Shown here: positions 16,512 through 25,721 of the stretch, piece after piece
Layout: each line of letters starts with the position of its first letter
Numbering within the stretch: position 1 is the first letter of the stretch
Source of the DNA: Streptomyces sp. NBC_00335
GTDB taxonomy: Bacteria; Actinomycetota; Actinomycetes; Streptomycetales; Streptomycetaceae
Direction: 5' to 3'
Assembly (NCBI RefSeq): GCF_036127095.1
Contig: NZ_CP108006.1
Coordinates: forward strand, 5,075,501 to 5,139,500
Length of the DNA stretch: 64,000 bases
Position numbers and translations under genes: made by a program
Notes under the pieces: generated by a model
What the model was told of the DNA's origin: nothing
Database searches by the model: none
Seen by the model: the letters and a program-made list of their open reading frames with translations, nothing else

Positions 16512-18719
16512 GTGGCCACCTTCCTTTACCGACTCGGCAGGGGCGCCTTCCGGCGCCGCCGATTCGTCGCCCTCGTCTGGGTGGCGCTGCTGTTCGTCGC
16601 CGGATTCGGCGCGGCAACTGCGTCCACACCCACCTCAGGCTCGTTCTCCATACCCGGCACGGAGGCCCAGAAGGCCTTCGACCTGCTGGACCAGCGCTTC
16701 CCGGGGATGGCCGCCGACGGCGCCACCGCCCGCATCGTGATCAAGGCCCCGGCCGGCGAGAAGGTCGACTCCGAGGCCGTCAAGCCCCAGGTCGAGAAGA
16801 TCGTCAGCGAGCTGAAGGACGGTCCGGGCAAGGACCAGATCTCCTCGGTCACCAGCCCGTACGAGGCCAAGGCCGTCAGTCAGGACGGCTCCACCGCCTA
16901 CGTGAGCGTCAAGTACAAGGTCAGCGGCATGGAGCTGACGGACGCCACCCGCGAGGCCCTCACGGAGTCCGCCGCGGCCGCCAAGGCCGGCGGACTGAAC
17001 GTCCAGATCGGCGGCGACGCCCTGCAGGCAGCCCCCGAGACGGGCTCCGGCGAGATCATCGGCATCGCGATCGCCGCGATCGTCCTCGTCATCACCTTCG
17101 GCTCGCTCATCGCCGCGGGCCTGCCGCTGCTGACCGCGCTGATCGGCGTGGGCATCGGCATCTCCTCCATCACCGCGCTCGCCAACGTGCTGGACCTCGG
17201 CTCCACCACCTCCACGCTCGCGATGATGATCGGCCTCGCCGTCGGCATCGACTACGCCCTCTTCATCGTCTCCCGCTACCGCGCGGAGCTCGCCGAGGGC
17301 CGTGAGCGGGACGAGGCCGCCGGCCGGGCCGTCGGAACCGCCGGTTCCGCCGTGGTGTTCGCCGGTCTGACCGTGGTCATCGCCCTCGTGGGCCTGGCCG
17401 TCGTCAACATCCCGATGCTCAGCAAGATGGGCTTCGCCGCCGCCGGCACCGTGGTGCTCGCCGTCCTCGTCGCCCTGACGCTGGTCCCGGCCATGCTCGG
17501 ATTCGCCGGCAAGAAGGTGCTGCCCGCCGGTACGAAGTCCCGCTTCCTCGGCAAGGGCAAGCCGGCCGCCGAAGGCGCCGAGCCCAAGCCCAACGGCGGC
17601 ACCCGCTGGGCCCGCTTCATCCTGCGCCGCCCCGTCATGGTGCTGCTCGCGGGCGTGATCGGCCTCGGCATCATCGCCATCCCGGCGAGCAAGCTGGAGA
17701 TGGGCCTGCCGGACGACGGCGCCCAGCCGGTGTCCACCACCCAGCGCCAGGCGTACGACATGCTCTCCGAGGGCTTCGGCCCCGGCTTCAACGGCCCGCT
17801 GATGGTCGTCGTCGACGGGGACAAGGCGCTCGCCGACCAGACGGTCGAGCGGATCAAGGGCCTGGACGGCGTGGCCGCGGTCATGCCGGCCGCCCAGAAC
17901 GAGGCCAAGGACGCCGCCGTCATCTCGGTCATCCCGAAGGACCGCCCGTCCTCCGTGCAGACCGAGGACCTGGTCCACGAGATCCGCGAGGGCAGCGACA
18001 GCGGCAAGGTGTTCGTCACCGGCGCGACCGCGATGAACATCGACTTCTCGCAGAAGATGAACGACGCGCTGCTGCCCTACCTGGCACTCGTCGTCGGCCT
18101 CGCCTTCCTGCTCCTGATGCTCGTCTTCCGCTCGGTCCTGGTACCGCTGAAGGCGGCCCTCGGCTTCCTGCTCTCGGTGGTCGCCGCCCTCGGCGCCGTC
18201 GTCGCGGTCTTCCAGTGGGGCTGGCTCGGCTCGCTCTTCGGGGTGGAGCAGACCGGTCCGATCATGTCGATGATGCCGATCTTCATGGTCGGCGTGGTCT
18301 TCGGTCTGGCCATGGACTACGAGGTCTTCCTGGTCACCCGCATGCGTGAGGCGTACGTCCACGGGGAGCGGCCGGGCCAGGCCGTCGTCACCGGGTTCCA
18401 GTACAGCGCCCGGGTGGTCGTGGCCGCGGCCGTCATCATGATCGCGGTGTTCTCCGGCTTCATGGGAGCCAGCGACCAGATGGTGAAGATGATCGGCTTC
18501 GGCCTGGCCATCGCCGTCTTCTTCGACGCCTTCGTCGTCCGCATGACCATCGTCCCGGCCGTCCTCGCGCTGCTCGGCCACAAGGCCTGGTGGCTGCCGA
18601 AGTGGCTCGACCGGATCCTGCCGAACGTGGACGTGGAGGGCGAGAGCCTGCGCAAGCACCTCGGGGAGTCCTCGGACGGCTCCGGTCCCGACAAGGACCG
18701 CGAGCTGGCCAAGGTCTGA
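16512..18719 (+). CDS. MMPL family RND-type transporter
   Basis: A 735-residue membrane protein of the MMPL family, proton-driven exporters of lipids, polyketides or drugs. It has the standard two-fold layout: a helix at residues about 15-35, an extracellular loop, five helices from about 175 to 330, then a second helix, loop and five helices after about residue 510. Proton-relay type motifs GLAVGIDYALF and GLAMDYEVFL are at equivalent positions in the two halves. GTG 16512 has GGGAGAA about 10 nt upstream. It follows the TetR gene, which most likely represses it; the substrate is unknown. Confidence 0.93.
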   Translation: MATFLYRLGRGAFRRRRFVALVWVALLFVAGFGAATASTPTSGSFSIPGTEAQKAFDLLDQRFPGMAADGATARIVIKAPAGEKVDSEAVKPQVEKIVSELKDGPGKDQISSVTSPYEAKAVSQDGSTAYVSVKYKVSGMELTDATREALTESAAAAKAGGLNVQIGGDALQAAPETGSGEIIGIAIAAIVLVITFGSLIAAGLPLLTALIGVGIGISSITALANVLDLGSTTSTLAMMIGLAVGIDYALFIVSRYRAELAEGRERDEAAGRAVGTAGSAVVFAGLTVVIALVGLAVVNIPMLSKMGFAAAGTVVLAVLVALTLVPAMLGFAGKKVLPAGTKSRFLGKGKPAAEGAEPKPNGGTRWARFILRRPVMVLLAGVIGLGIIAIPASKLEMGLPDDGAQPVSTTQRQAYDMLSEGFGPGFNGPLMVVVDGDKALADQTVERIKGLDGVAAVMPAAQNEAKDAAVISVIPKDRPSSVQTEDLVHEIREGSDSGKVFVTGATAMNIDFSQKMNDALLPYLALVVGLAFLLLMLVFRSVLVPLKAALGFLLSVVAALGAVVAVFQWGWLGSLFGVEQTGPIMSMMPIFMVGVVFGLAMDYEVFLVTRMREAYVHGERPGQAVVTGFQYSARVVVAAAVIMIAVFSGFMGASDQMVKMIGFGLAIAVFFDAFVVRMTIVPAVLALLGHKAWWLPKWLDRILPNVDVEGESLRKHLGESSDGSGPDKDRELAKV

Positions 18720-18749
18720 CCCTTCGGTCGGCAGGCACCACGCACGCAG

Positions 18750-18781
18750 AACGGCCCCGCACCGAAAGGTGCGGGGCCGTT
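18750..18781. terminator. Bidirectional rho-independent terminator
   Basis: A 14-bp perfect stem (18750-18763 with 18768-18781) encloses a GAAA tetraloop between the convergent MMPL and ssgE genes. Confidence 0.85.
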
Positions 18782-18837
18782 CCGCGTGACCGGGCCGTTC
18801 GGATCGAGCCGCTCGGATCGGGCGGGCCCGGCTGGGC

Positions 18838-19290
18838 CTAACGGGTGGCCGCGGGCGCGGGCGCGTACGTACGGCGCAGGAAGCGGCGCAGCGCGGCGAT
18901 GTCGAACTGGACCACCGCGACGCCCTCCGGGGAGTGGAACTCGACGACGGCCTGGACGCGCCCGCAGGGCCAGACGCGTACGTCACCGGTCCCGGTCGGG
19001 GCCTGGAGGCCGGCCTCCAGGAGGGCGCGGGGGAAGACCCACTCGTTGTCGGTGCCCTCGGGGGAGAGGTCGGCGGGGAAGACGATCCGTACGGCCAGCG
19101 GCTCGTCGGTGACGAACCGCAGGGCGACCGGGATGGCCCGGTAGAGCGGGTCGTCGGTGATCACTCGGGCGCGTACACGTTCCTCGATGAAGGGGGCCTC
19201 GATGAAGGAGGCCTCGACGAGGGGGGCCGTGGCGGTCGCGGCCCGGGTCGTGGCGGTGCCTGCGGATGGATTCTCGGCGGCGGCTGACAT
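18838..19290 (-). CDS. ssgE: SsgA-like sporulation and cell-division protein
   Basis: A 150-residue SsgA-like protein (SALP), a family limited to sporulating actinomycetes that controls septum placement, wall remodelling and spore separation. Diagnostic stretches are RYRAIPV-type DPLYRAIPVALRF, FPRALLEAGL, DVRVWPCG and VVQFDIAALRRFLRRTY. An Ala/Thr-rich N-terminal extension of about 35 residues precedes the domain. The start is ATG 19290, with GAGGAGT 7 nt upstream. The paralogue name ssgE rests on remembered S. coelicolor gene order (an SsgA-like gene near penicillin-binding protein and CbiM-type genes), so it is less certain than the family. Confidence 0.85.
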   Translation of the reverse strand: MSAAAENPSAGTATTRAATATAPLVEASFIEAPFIEERVRARVITDDPLYRAIPVALRFVTDEPLAVRIVFPADLSPEGTDNEWVFPRALLEAGLQAPTGTGDVRVWPCGRVQAVVEFHSPEGVAVVQFDIAALRRFLRRTYAPAPAATR

Positions 19291-19388
19291 CGACAAGACT
19301 CCTCGAATCGGAACATTTACGTCCGTATTGACCCCAGCCTCGCACATTCCCACGAATCCGCGCGGAGCTATTTGTGACGCCACCGCTC

Positions 19389-19405
19389 TTGCCAACGATT
19401 CGCAA
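19389..19405. promoter_or_regulatory. Nur-like nickel box upstream of the cbiM operon
   Basis: TTGCCA-N5-TCGCAA matches the Nur (nickel-responsive Fur-family repressor) consensus tTGCaa-N5-ttGCAA at most positions and keeps the spacing. The left half TTGCCA could itself be a -35 box, with TATTCT or CACTAT at 19411-19419 as -10, so binding would occlude RNA polymerase. It lies 105 bp upstream of the transporter start. No Nur gene is in the window. Confidence 0.5.
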
Positions 19406-19440
19406 CTGGGCACTATTCTTGAACGGCTAAAGACTTTTTC

Positions 19441-19488
19441 AGCTCAACGGACAGCTCAACAAACAGTTCAACGGACCGCTCGCCGGAC
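19441..19488 (+). repeat. 12-bp tandem repeat in the cbiM leader
   Basis: Four consecutive 12-mers: AGCTCAACGGAC, AGCTCAACAAAC, AGTTCAACGGAC and the diverged CGCTCGCCGGAC. They lie between the candidate promoter and the ribosome-binding site of cbiM. Their function is unknown; they may be simple slippage or spaced regulatory half sites. Confidence 0.6.
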
Positions 19489-19509
19489 CGCAGGAAGCGG
19501 AGCAGAACC

Positions 19510-20568
19510 ATGCATGTGCCCGACGGCTTCATCGATGCCCCCGTCTCCATTGCCGCAGGTGTCGCCGCCGCCGGAGCCGTGGCGATCAGCCTCCGAGGCG
19601 CCCGCCGGGAGCTCGACGAGCGCACCGCGCCGCTCGCCGGCCTCGTCGCCGCCTTCATCTTCGCCGTACAGATGCTCAACTTCCCCGTTGCGGCCGGAAC
19701 AAGCGGCCATCTGCTCGGAGGCGCGCTCGCGGCGATCCTCGTCGGCCCCTACACGGGTGTGCTGTGCGTGTCCGTGGTCCTGCTCATGCAGGGCCTCCTG
19801 TTCGCCGACGGCGGCCTGACCGCCCTCGGCGTCAACATCGTCACCATGGGCGTCGTCACCGTGGTCGTCGCCTACGCCGTCTTCCGCGGGCTGGTCAAGC
19901 TGCTGCCCGACACCCGCCGCTCGGTCACCGTCGCCGCCTTCGCCGGAGCCCTGCTCTCCGTGCCCGCCGCGGCCGCCTTCTTCACCCTCCTCTTCGCCCT
20001 CGGCGGCACCACCGACGTCCCGCTGGCCAAGGTGTTCGGCGCCATGGTCGGAGTCCACGTCCTCATCGGCATCGGCGAGGCCGTCATCACCGCCGCCACC
20101 GTCGGCGCCGTGATCGCCGTCCGCCCCGACCTGGTCCACGGCGCCCGCGGCCTGACCGCCCCGCTGAAGCTGCGCGTCGGCGGCGAGCTGGTCGACGCCC
20201 CCGCCGCCTCCCCGGCCGCCGTGCCCGTCGCCGCCCGCTCCACCAAGCCCGTCTGGATCACGGGCCTGGTCGCCGCGCTGGCCCTGGCCGGCTTCGTCTC
20301 CTTCTACGCCTCCTCCAGCCCCGACGGACTGGAGAAGGTCGCCGCCGACAACGGCATCGACCAGAAGGTCACCGAGCACGCGGCCGCCGACTCCCCGCTC
20401 GCCGACTACGGCGTCAAGGACGTCTCCGACGCCCGCCTCTCCGGCGGCCTCGCCGGAATCATCGGCGTGGGCGCGACCGTCGCGGTCGGCACCGGCGTGT
20501 TCTGGACCGTCCGCCGCCGCCGCAGCGCCGACCTGACGGCCGCCTCCACGGCCGTACCGGCCGCCTGA
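19510..20568 (+). CDS. cbiM: ECF nickel/cobalt transporter substrate-binding fusion, CbiMN/NikMN type
   Basis: A 352-residue membrane protein. The extreme N terminus MHVPDGF is the metal-binding signature of CbiM/NikM (His2 and the free N terminus coordinate the ion), and SGHLLGG near residue 65 supplies a further His. Six or so membrane helices follow to about residue 205. A second part with a membrane helix and the PDGLE motif (residues 271-275) is the CbiN/NikN-like partner, here fused. It is the specificity component for Co2+ or Ni2+. The Nur-like box upstream favours nickel. It is followed after 1 nt by cbiQ and then cbiO. Confidence 0.93.
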   Translation: MHVPDGFIDAPVSIAAGVAAAGAVAISLRGARRELDERTAPLAGLVAAFIFAVQMLNFPVAAGTSGHLLGGALAAILVGPYTGVLCVSVVLLMQGLLFADGGLTALGVNIVTMGVVTVVVAYAVFRGLVKLLPDTRRSVTVAAFAGALLSVPAAAAFFTLLFALGGTTDVPLAKVFGAMVGVHVLIGIGEAVITAATVGAVIAVRPDLVHGARGLTAPLKLRVGGELVDAPAASPAAVPVAARSTKPVWITGLVAALALAGFVSFYASSSPDGLEKVAADNGIDQKVTEHAAADSPLADYGVKDVSDARLSGGLAGIIGVGATVAVGTGVFWTVRRRRSADLTAASTAVPAA

Positions 20569-20569
20569 C

Positions 20570-21318
20570 ATGGGCGCGGGCCACGCCCACAAGCTCTACC
20601 GGCCCGGGAACTCCCCGGTCCACGACCTGCCGCCGCACTGCAAACTCGCCGCCACCTTCGGCTTCGTCATCGTCGTCGTCTCCACACCGCGCGAGGCGGT
20701 GTGGGCCTTCGGCCTGTACGCCCTCCTCATCGCGGCGGCCGCGGCCGCCGCCCGGATCCCGGCCGGCTTCCTGCTGCGCCGGCTCCTGATCGAGGTGCCC
20801 TTCGTCGCCTTCGCCCTCCTGATGCCCTTCGTGGCGCAGGGCGAGCGGGTGGAGTTCGCCGGCATGTCGCTCAGCGTCTCCGGCCTCTGGGGCGCCTGGA
20901 ACGTCCTGGCCAAGGGCACCCTCGGCGTGGCCGCGTCCGTACTCCTGGCCTCCACCACCGAGCTGCGGGCCCTGCTGCTGGGCCTCCAGCGGCTCAAGCT
21001 GCCGCCGCTGCTCGTCCAGATCGCCTCCTTCATGATCCGGTACGGGGACGTCATCAGCGACGAGCTGCGCCGGATGTCCATCGCGCGGCGCTCCCGCGGC
21101 TTCGAGGCGCGCGGGATCCGGCACTGGGGGGTCCTCGCGAAGACCGCCGGAGCCCTGTTCATCCGCTCCTACGAACGCGGCGAGCGGGTCTACCTGGCGA
21201 TGGTCAGCCGCGGCTACGCCGGCTCGATGCCGGTGATCGACGAGGTGACGGCCACCCGCACGCAGTGGGCGTACGCGGCCGCGCTCCCGGTGACGGCGCT
21301 GGCCGTCTGTCTGATCGG

Positions 21319-21331
<13 letters not shown>
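20570..21331 (+). CDS. cbiQ: ECF transporter transmembrane component CbiQ/NikQ
   Basis: A 253-residue EcfT protein. The N terminus has the P-V-H-x-L-P motif (SPVHDLPPHCKLAATF), several hydrophobic helices follow, and a cytoplasmic coupling segment carries the paired A-R-x and R-x-R-G motifs, RMSIARRSRGFEARGI. It transmits ATPase movement to CbiM. It begins 1 nt after cbiM and overlaps the start of cbiO. Confidence 0.93.
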
Positions 21332-22113
<782 letters not shown>

Positions 22114-22141
22114 GCGCCGGTCAAAGGTTGTTGCACACCCC

Positions 22142-23299
22142 GTGGACATCAAGGGTGTGGTGGCGGAGGGCTTCGAGCCCGTCAGGGACGCGTTCGTACG
22201 CAACTTCGAGGTGCTCGGGGACCGGGGCGCGGCGGTGTCCGTGTACCGCGACGGCCGCAAGGTCGTGGACCTCTGGGGCGGCACCAAGGACGCGAACGGC
22301 GCGGAGCCCTGGGCCGAGGACACCGTGCAGATCGTCCGCTCCGCGACCAAGGGCGTGGCAGCGGCCGTACCGCTGCTGCTCCAGCAGCGCGGGCTGCTCG
22401 ACCTGGACGCGCCCGTGGGCTCGTACTGGCCGGAGTTCAAGGCGGGCGGCAAGGAGCGGACCCGGGTCCGCGACCTGCTCGCGCACCGCGCCGGAGTCCC
22501 CGCGCTGGACCGCGGACTGACCACGGCCGAGGCGGCCGACGGGGTGAGCGGGCCGCGCGCGGTCGCCGCGCAGCAGGCCTTCTGGGAGCCCGGCACCGAG
22601 CACGGCTACCACGCGCAGACCTTCAGCTGGCTGCTGTCCGAGCTCGTGCTGCGGGCGACCGGCCGCACGCTGGGATCGATCCTGGCCGAGGAGATAGCGG
22701 AGCCGCTGGGCATCGACTTCTGGATCGGCCTGCCGGAGTCCGAGGCCCACCGGGTGGGCCGGGTCGCGCCGGTCGACCCGCCGGAGGGCGCGGGCCTGCT
22801 CAAGACCCGGCCGCGGCGCAACGTCTCCGAGGCCTACGCCGACCCGGACTCCCTCACCCGCCGGGCCTTCGCGGCCATCGACCCGCTGCCCGACGAGAAC
22901 GACCCCGCCTACCGGGCGGCCGAGCTGCCGGCCTCCGCGGGCATCGGCACGGCCCGCGCCCTGGCCCGCTTCTACGCGGCCACCATCGGCGTGGTGGAGG
23001 ACGGCGCGCGGATCTTCACCCCGGCCACCACCGCACTGGCGGGCAAGGAGTTCTCCTCGGGCCCCGACCGCGTGCTGGTGGTCAACACCCGCTTCGGCCC
23101 CGGCTACATGCTGCACGGCCCGGCCTCCCCGCTGCTGTCCCCGGTTTCCTTCGGGCACCCGGGCCGCGGCGGCTCGCTGGCCTTCGCGGACCCGGAGGCG
23201 GGCATCGGCTTCGGCTACGTCACCAACGCCCACGCCAAGTCGGTCACCGCCGACCCGCGCGCCCAGGCCCTGGTACGGGCCCTGCGCTCGGCGCTCTAG
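22142..23299 (+). CDS. Serine hydrolase, class C beta-lactamase/EstB family
   Basis: A 385-residue protein of the beta-lactamase class C/penicillin-binding-like esterase family. The active-site S-x-x-K is SATK at residues 67-70, the second motif is a Y-x-x near YHAQTFSW, and the third is HPGRGG near the C terminus. No signal peptide is visible, so it is probably cytoplasmic and an esterase rather than a beta-lactamase. Its GTG start is 29 nt after the transporter operon. Substrate unknown. Confidence 0.88.
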   Translation: MDIKGVVAEGFEPVRDAFVRNFEVLGDRGAAVSVYRDGRKVVDLWGGTKDANGAEPWAEDTVQIVRSATKGVAAAVPLLLQQRGLLDLDAPVGSYWPEFKAGGKERTRVRDLLAHRAGVPALDRGLTTAEAADGVSGPRAVAAQQAFWEPGTEHGYHAQTFSWLLSELVLRATGRTLGSILAEEIAEPLGIDFWIGLPESEAHRVGRVAPVDPPEGAGLLKTRPRRNVSEAYADPDSLTRRAFAAIDPLPDENDPAYRAAELPASAGIGTARALARFYAATIGVVEDGARIFTPATTALAGKEFSSGPDRVLVVNTRFGPGYMLHGPASPLLSPVSFGHPGRGGSLAFADPEAGIGFGYVTNAHAKSVTADPRAQALVRALRSAL

Positions 23300-23342
23300 C
23301 CGGGCCGGCAAAAGGGCGTCGCACCGGCGGGGCGGGGAGCGC

Positions 23343-23348
23343 TAGCGT
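23343..23348 (+). promoter_or_regulatory. Candidate -10 box of leaderless ybaK-like gene
   Basis: TAGCGT with six bases to the ATG at 23355 places +1 on the start codon. No Shine-Dalgarno sequence is present. Confidence 0.45.
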
Positions 23349-23354
23349 GCCGTC

Positions 23355-23828
23355 ATGACGACCACCACGCACCCCCTCTTCGCCGAAGCCCTCGCCGCAC
23401 TGGGCCTGGAGCCGGACGTACGGACCTTCCCCGATGGGACCCGGACCGCCGCCGACGCGGCCGCCGCGATCGGCTGCGAGCTCAGCCAGATCGTGAAGTC
23501 GCTGATCTTCGCCGCCGACGGGGTTCCCGTGCTGGTCCTGATGGACGGGTCCTCCCGGGTGGACGTGGAGGCGGTGCGCCGCGAGCTCGGCGCGGGCGCC
23601 GTGACCCGGGCCGACGCGGCCCTGGTCCGGGAGACCACGGGCTACGCCATCGGCGGGGTGCCGCCCTTCGGGCACCGCACCCGCACGCGGGTCCTCGCGG
23701 ACCGCTCCCTGCTGGCCCACGAGGTGGTCTGGGCGGCCGCGGGGACCCCGCACACGGTGTTCCCGATGGACCCGCGCGAGCTGATCCGGCACGCGGGGGC
23801 CGCACTGGCCGACGTACGGGAGGGCTGA
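23355..23828 (+). CDS. YbaK/EbsC family aminoacyl-tRNA deacylase-like protein
   Basis: A 157-residue YbaK/ProX domain protein. Family features are the conserved Lys in SQIVKSLIF, VLVLMDGSSRVD, the glycine-rich TGYAIGGVPPFGH that shapes the active site, and WAAAGTPHTVFPMDPREL. Such proteins hydrolyse mischarged tRNAs such as Cys-tRNA(Pro). It stands alone, with a leaderless-type promoter, and is convergent with the penicillin-binding protein gene 39 bp away. Confidence 0.92.
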   Translation: MTTTTHPLFAEALAALGLEPDVRTFPDGTRTAADAAAAIGCELSQIVKSLIFAADGVPVLVLMDGSSRVDVEAVRRELGAGAVTRADAALVRETTGYAIGGVPPFGHRTRTRVLADRSLLAHEVVWAAAGTPHTVFPMDPRELIRHAGAALADVREG

Positions 23829-23867
23829 CCGGGGTCGGACCCCGGGCCGGGGTCAGCCCCGGCCGGG

Positions 23868-25514
23868 TCAGCCCGCGTTGAGGACGGCCGCCACGATCGG
23901 GCCCGCCGCGTCGCCTCCGTGGCCGCCGCCCTCGACCATCGCCGCGGCCGCCACGTCCCCGCTGAAGCCGGTGAACCAGCTGTCCGGGTTCTGCGCCCCG
24001 TCGACCTCCGCCGAGCCGGTCTTCGCGCCCTTGTCGGACCCGTGCACCGCGGACATCGCGCCCTGGGCGGTGCCCGCGGTGGCCGTCAGCTTCATCATCC
24101 GCACGAGCTGCGCCGCCACCGAGGGCTTCATCTTCCGGGTGGCCTTCGCGATCGCGCGGCCGTCCAGCGAGGCCTTGACGACGACCGGCTGGCGGAACAC
24201 CCCGGTGCGGGCGGTCGCCGTGATCGAGGCCATCGTCAGCGGGTTCATCTGGATCTGGCCCTGCCCGATGTACGCGGCGGCCGCCGCCGGACCGGTCGCG
24301 TCCGGGACCTTCCCGTCGACGGTGGGCACGCCGACCTTCCACTCGACGCCTCCGCCCACGCCGAAGACCTCACGGGCCTCCTTCGGGAGCGCGTCGTCGT
24401 CGTCGACCGGCTTGATCTGCTTGATGAAGGCGGTGTTGCAGGACTGGGCGAAACTCGTCGCGAAGGTCTCGCCGTCGAGCTTGAAGCCCTTCAGGTTCTT
24501 GAAGGGCTTGCCTTCCCACGTCACCTCCGCCGGGCATTCGGCGACCTTGTCCGCCGCCACCAGACCGCGGTCGAGCAGCATCGCGCCGGTCACGATCTTC
24601 ATCGTGGAGCCGGGCGCTCGGGCTCCGCTGATGGATGCGGGGAAGCCGTCCCCGCGGTGGTCGGCGATGGCCAGGACGTTCCCGGTGCTCGGCTGGACGG
24701 CGACCACCGAGGCCTGCGGGAACTTCAGGACCGCCTTCTCGGCCGCCGCCTGGACGTCCGCGTCCAGGACGGTCTGGATCTCGCCCGCCTTCCCCTCGAC
24801 CAGCGTCAGCAGGGTCCGCCGCGGGGCCTCCTGGGCGACCGGCTCGATCCACAGCTCGGCGCCGACCTTGCCGCCCTGTCGCTCCCCGTACGTCTTGCGC
24901 AGGCTGTCGAGCACCGGGCGCAGCGACGGGTACTTCTCCGCCGTCAGCTCCCTGCCCTTGCGGTCGACGGCCTTGACCGGCGGGTTGGCCGGGGCGCCGC
25001 CGCGCAGCTTCTCGCCCTTCCGGAGCTCCGGGTGGAGCACCGAGGGCTGCCAGTCGACGAGCGGCAGCCCGGTGGTGTTGCCGCGGACCACGGTCAGCTT
25101 GGACTCGTAGGCGAGGGGCTTGGTGACCCCCTCGTAGGTGACCTCCGCCGCGACGGAGTACGCCACCGTGGTGCCGGTCTGCGTGCCGGGGGTGATCGCC
25201 ACCTTGGACACGTAGGCCTTGGCCGTGAACTCACCGAGGGCGCCCTGCGCCTCCGCCGGATTGTTCGTCAGGTCGGCCCCCGCCCGGGCGTCCCCGGCCG
25301 TCCACGCGGCGAAGAACGCCTTGGCGGTCGCCGCGGCGTCCTTGTCGCTGACCGGCCCGCTGCCCTTGGCGGGCACGGCTGGGCCGGTCGCGCTCGTGCT
25401 CTTGGCGTCGTCCGCGCCGGCGTCCCCCACCAGCGCGTACACCCCGTACCCGGCTCCGCCCATCATCGCGAGGAAGACCCCGCCGACGATGGCACCCTTC
25501 GCAGCCCCGTTCAT
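23868..25514 (-). CDS. Class B penicillin-binding protein (transpeptidase)
   Basis: A 548-residue peptidoglycan transpeptidase. One N-terminal membrane helix (residues about 7-28) anchors it outside the membrane. An NTF2-like MecA-type N-terminal domain spans about 50-160 and a dimerisation region follows. The transpeptidase domain has STMK (303-306), SCN (358-360) and KTG (498-500). ATG 25514 has GGGGAGTGGG just upstream. An SsgA-like sporulation gene lies 5 kb away, which suggests a role in septal or spore-wall synthesis. Confidence 0.93.
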   Translation of the reverse strand: MNGAAKGAIVGGVFLAMMGGAGYGVYALVGDAGADDAKSTSATGPAVPAKGSGPVSDKDAAATAKAFFAAWTAGDARAGADLTNNPAEAQGALGEFTAKAYVSKVAITPGTQTGTTVAYSVAAEVTYEGVTKPLAYESKLTVVRGNTTGLPLVDWQPSVLHPELRKGEKLRGGAPANPPVKAVDRKGRELTAEKYPSLRPVLDSLRKTYGERQGGKVGAELWIEPVAQEAPRRTLLTLVEGKAGEIQTVLDADVQAAAEKAVLKFPQASVVAVQPSTGNVLAIADHRGDGFPASISGARAPGSTMKIVTGAMLLDRGLVAADKVAECPAEVTWEGKPFKNLKGFKLDGETFATSFAQSCNTAFIKQIKPVDDDDALPKEAREVFGVGGGVEWKVGVPTVDGKVPDATGPAAAAAYIGQGQIQMNPLTMASITATARTGVFRQPVVVKASLDGRAIAKATRKMKPSVAAQLVRMMKLTATAGTAQGAMSAVHGSDKGAKTGSAEVDGAQNPDSWFTGFSGDVAAAAMVEGGGHGGDAAGPIVAAVLNAG

Positions 25515-25721
25515 CCCACTCCCCGTTCCCGTGTGCCCCGACCCCTCGGCCCCTTGAACGCTGAACACGTTCAAAGGAGTCCATGGAGTAGACCTTACGT
25601 CGAACAGACAAACGGTTCAGGGGTTTGGTTGCCCTGGGCGCCCGCAACCGCGGGGATCCCGCCGCGACCGGGTGTCCGCCGCATCCGGTTCTGACGGGAA
25701 AGTCCCTGCCGGTGCGTCAGG

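Noticed and set aside
16635..18986. Long His/Asp/Gly-rich open frame antisense to the MMPL exporter
   Set aside because: The composition is that of a shadow of a membrane-protein gene; no domain or ribosome-binding site.
19291..19509. Cobalamin riboswitch in the cbiM leader
   Set aside because: The 219-bp region is too short beyond the promoter and I see no B12-box-like sequence; the Nur-like box explains regulation better.
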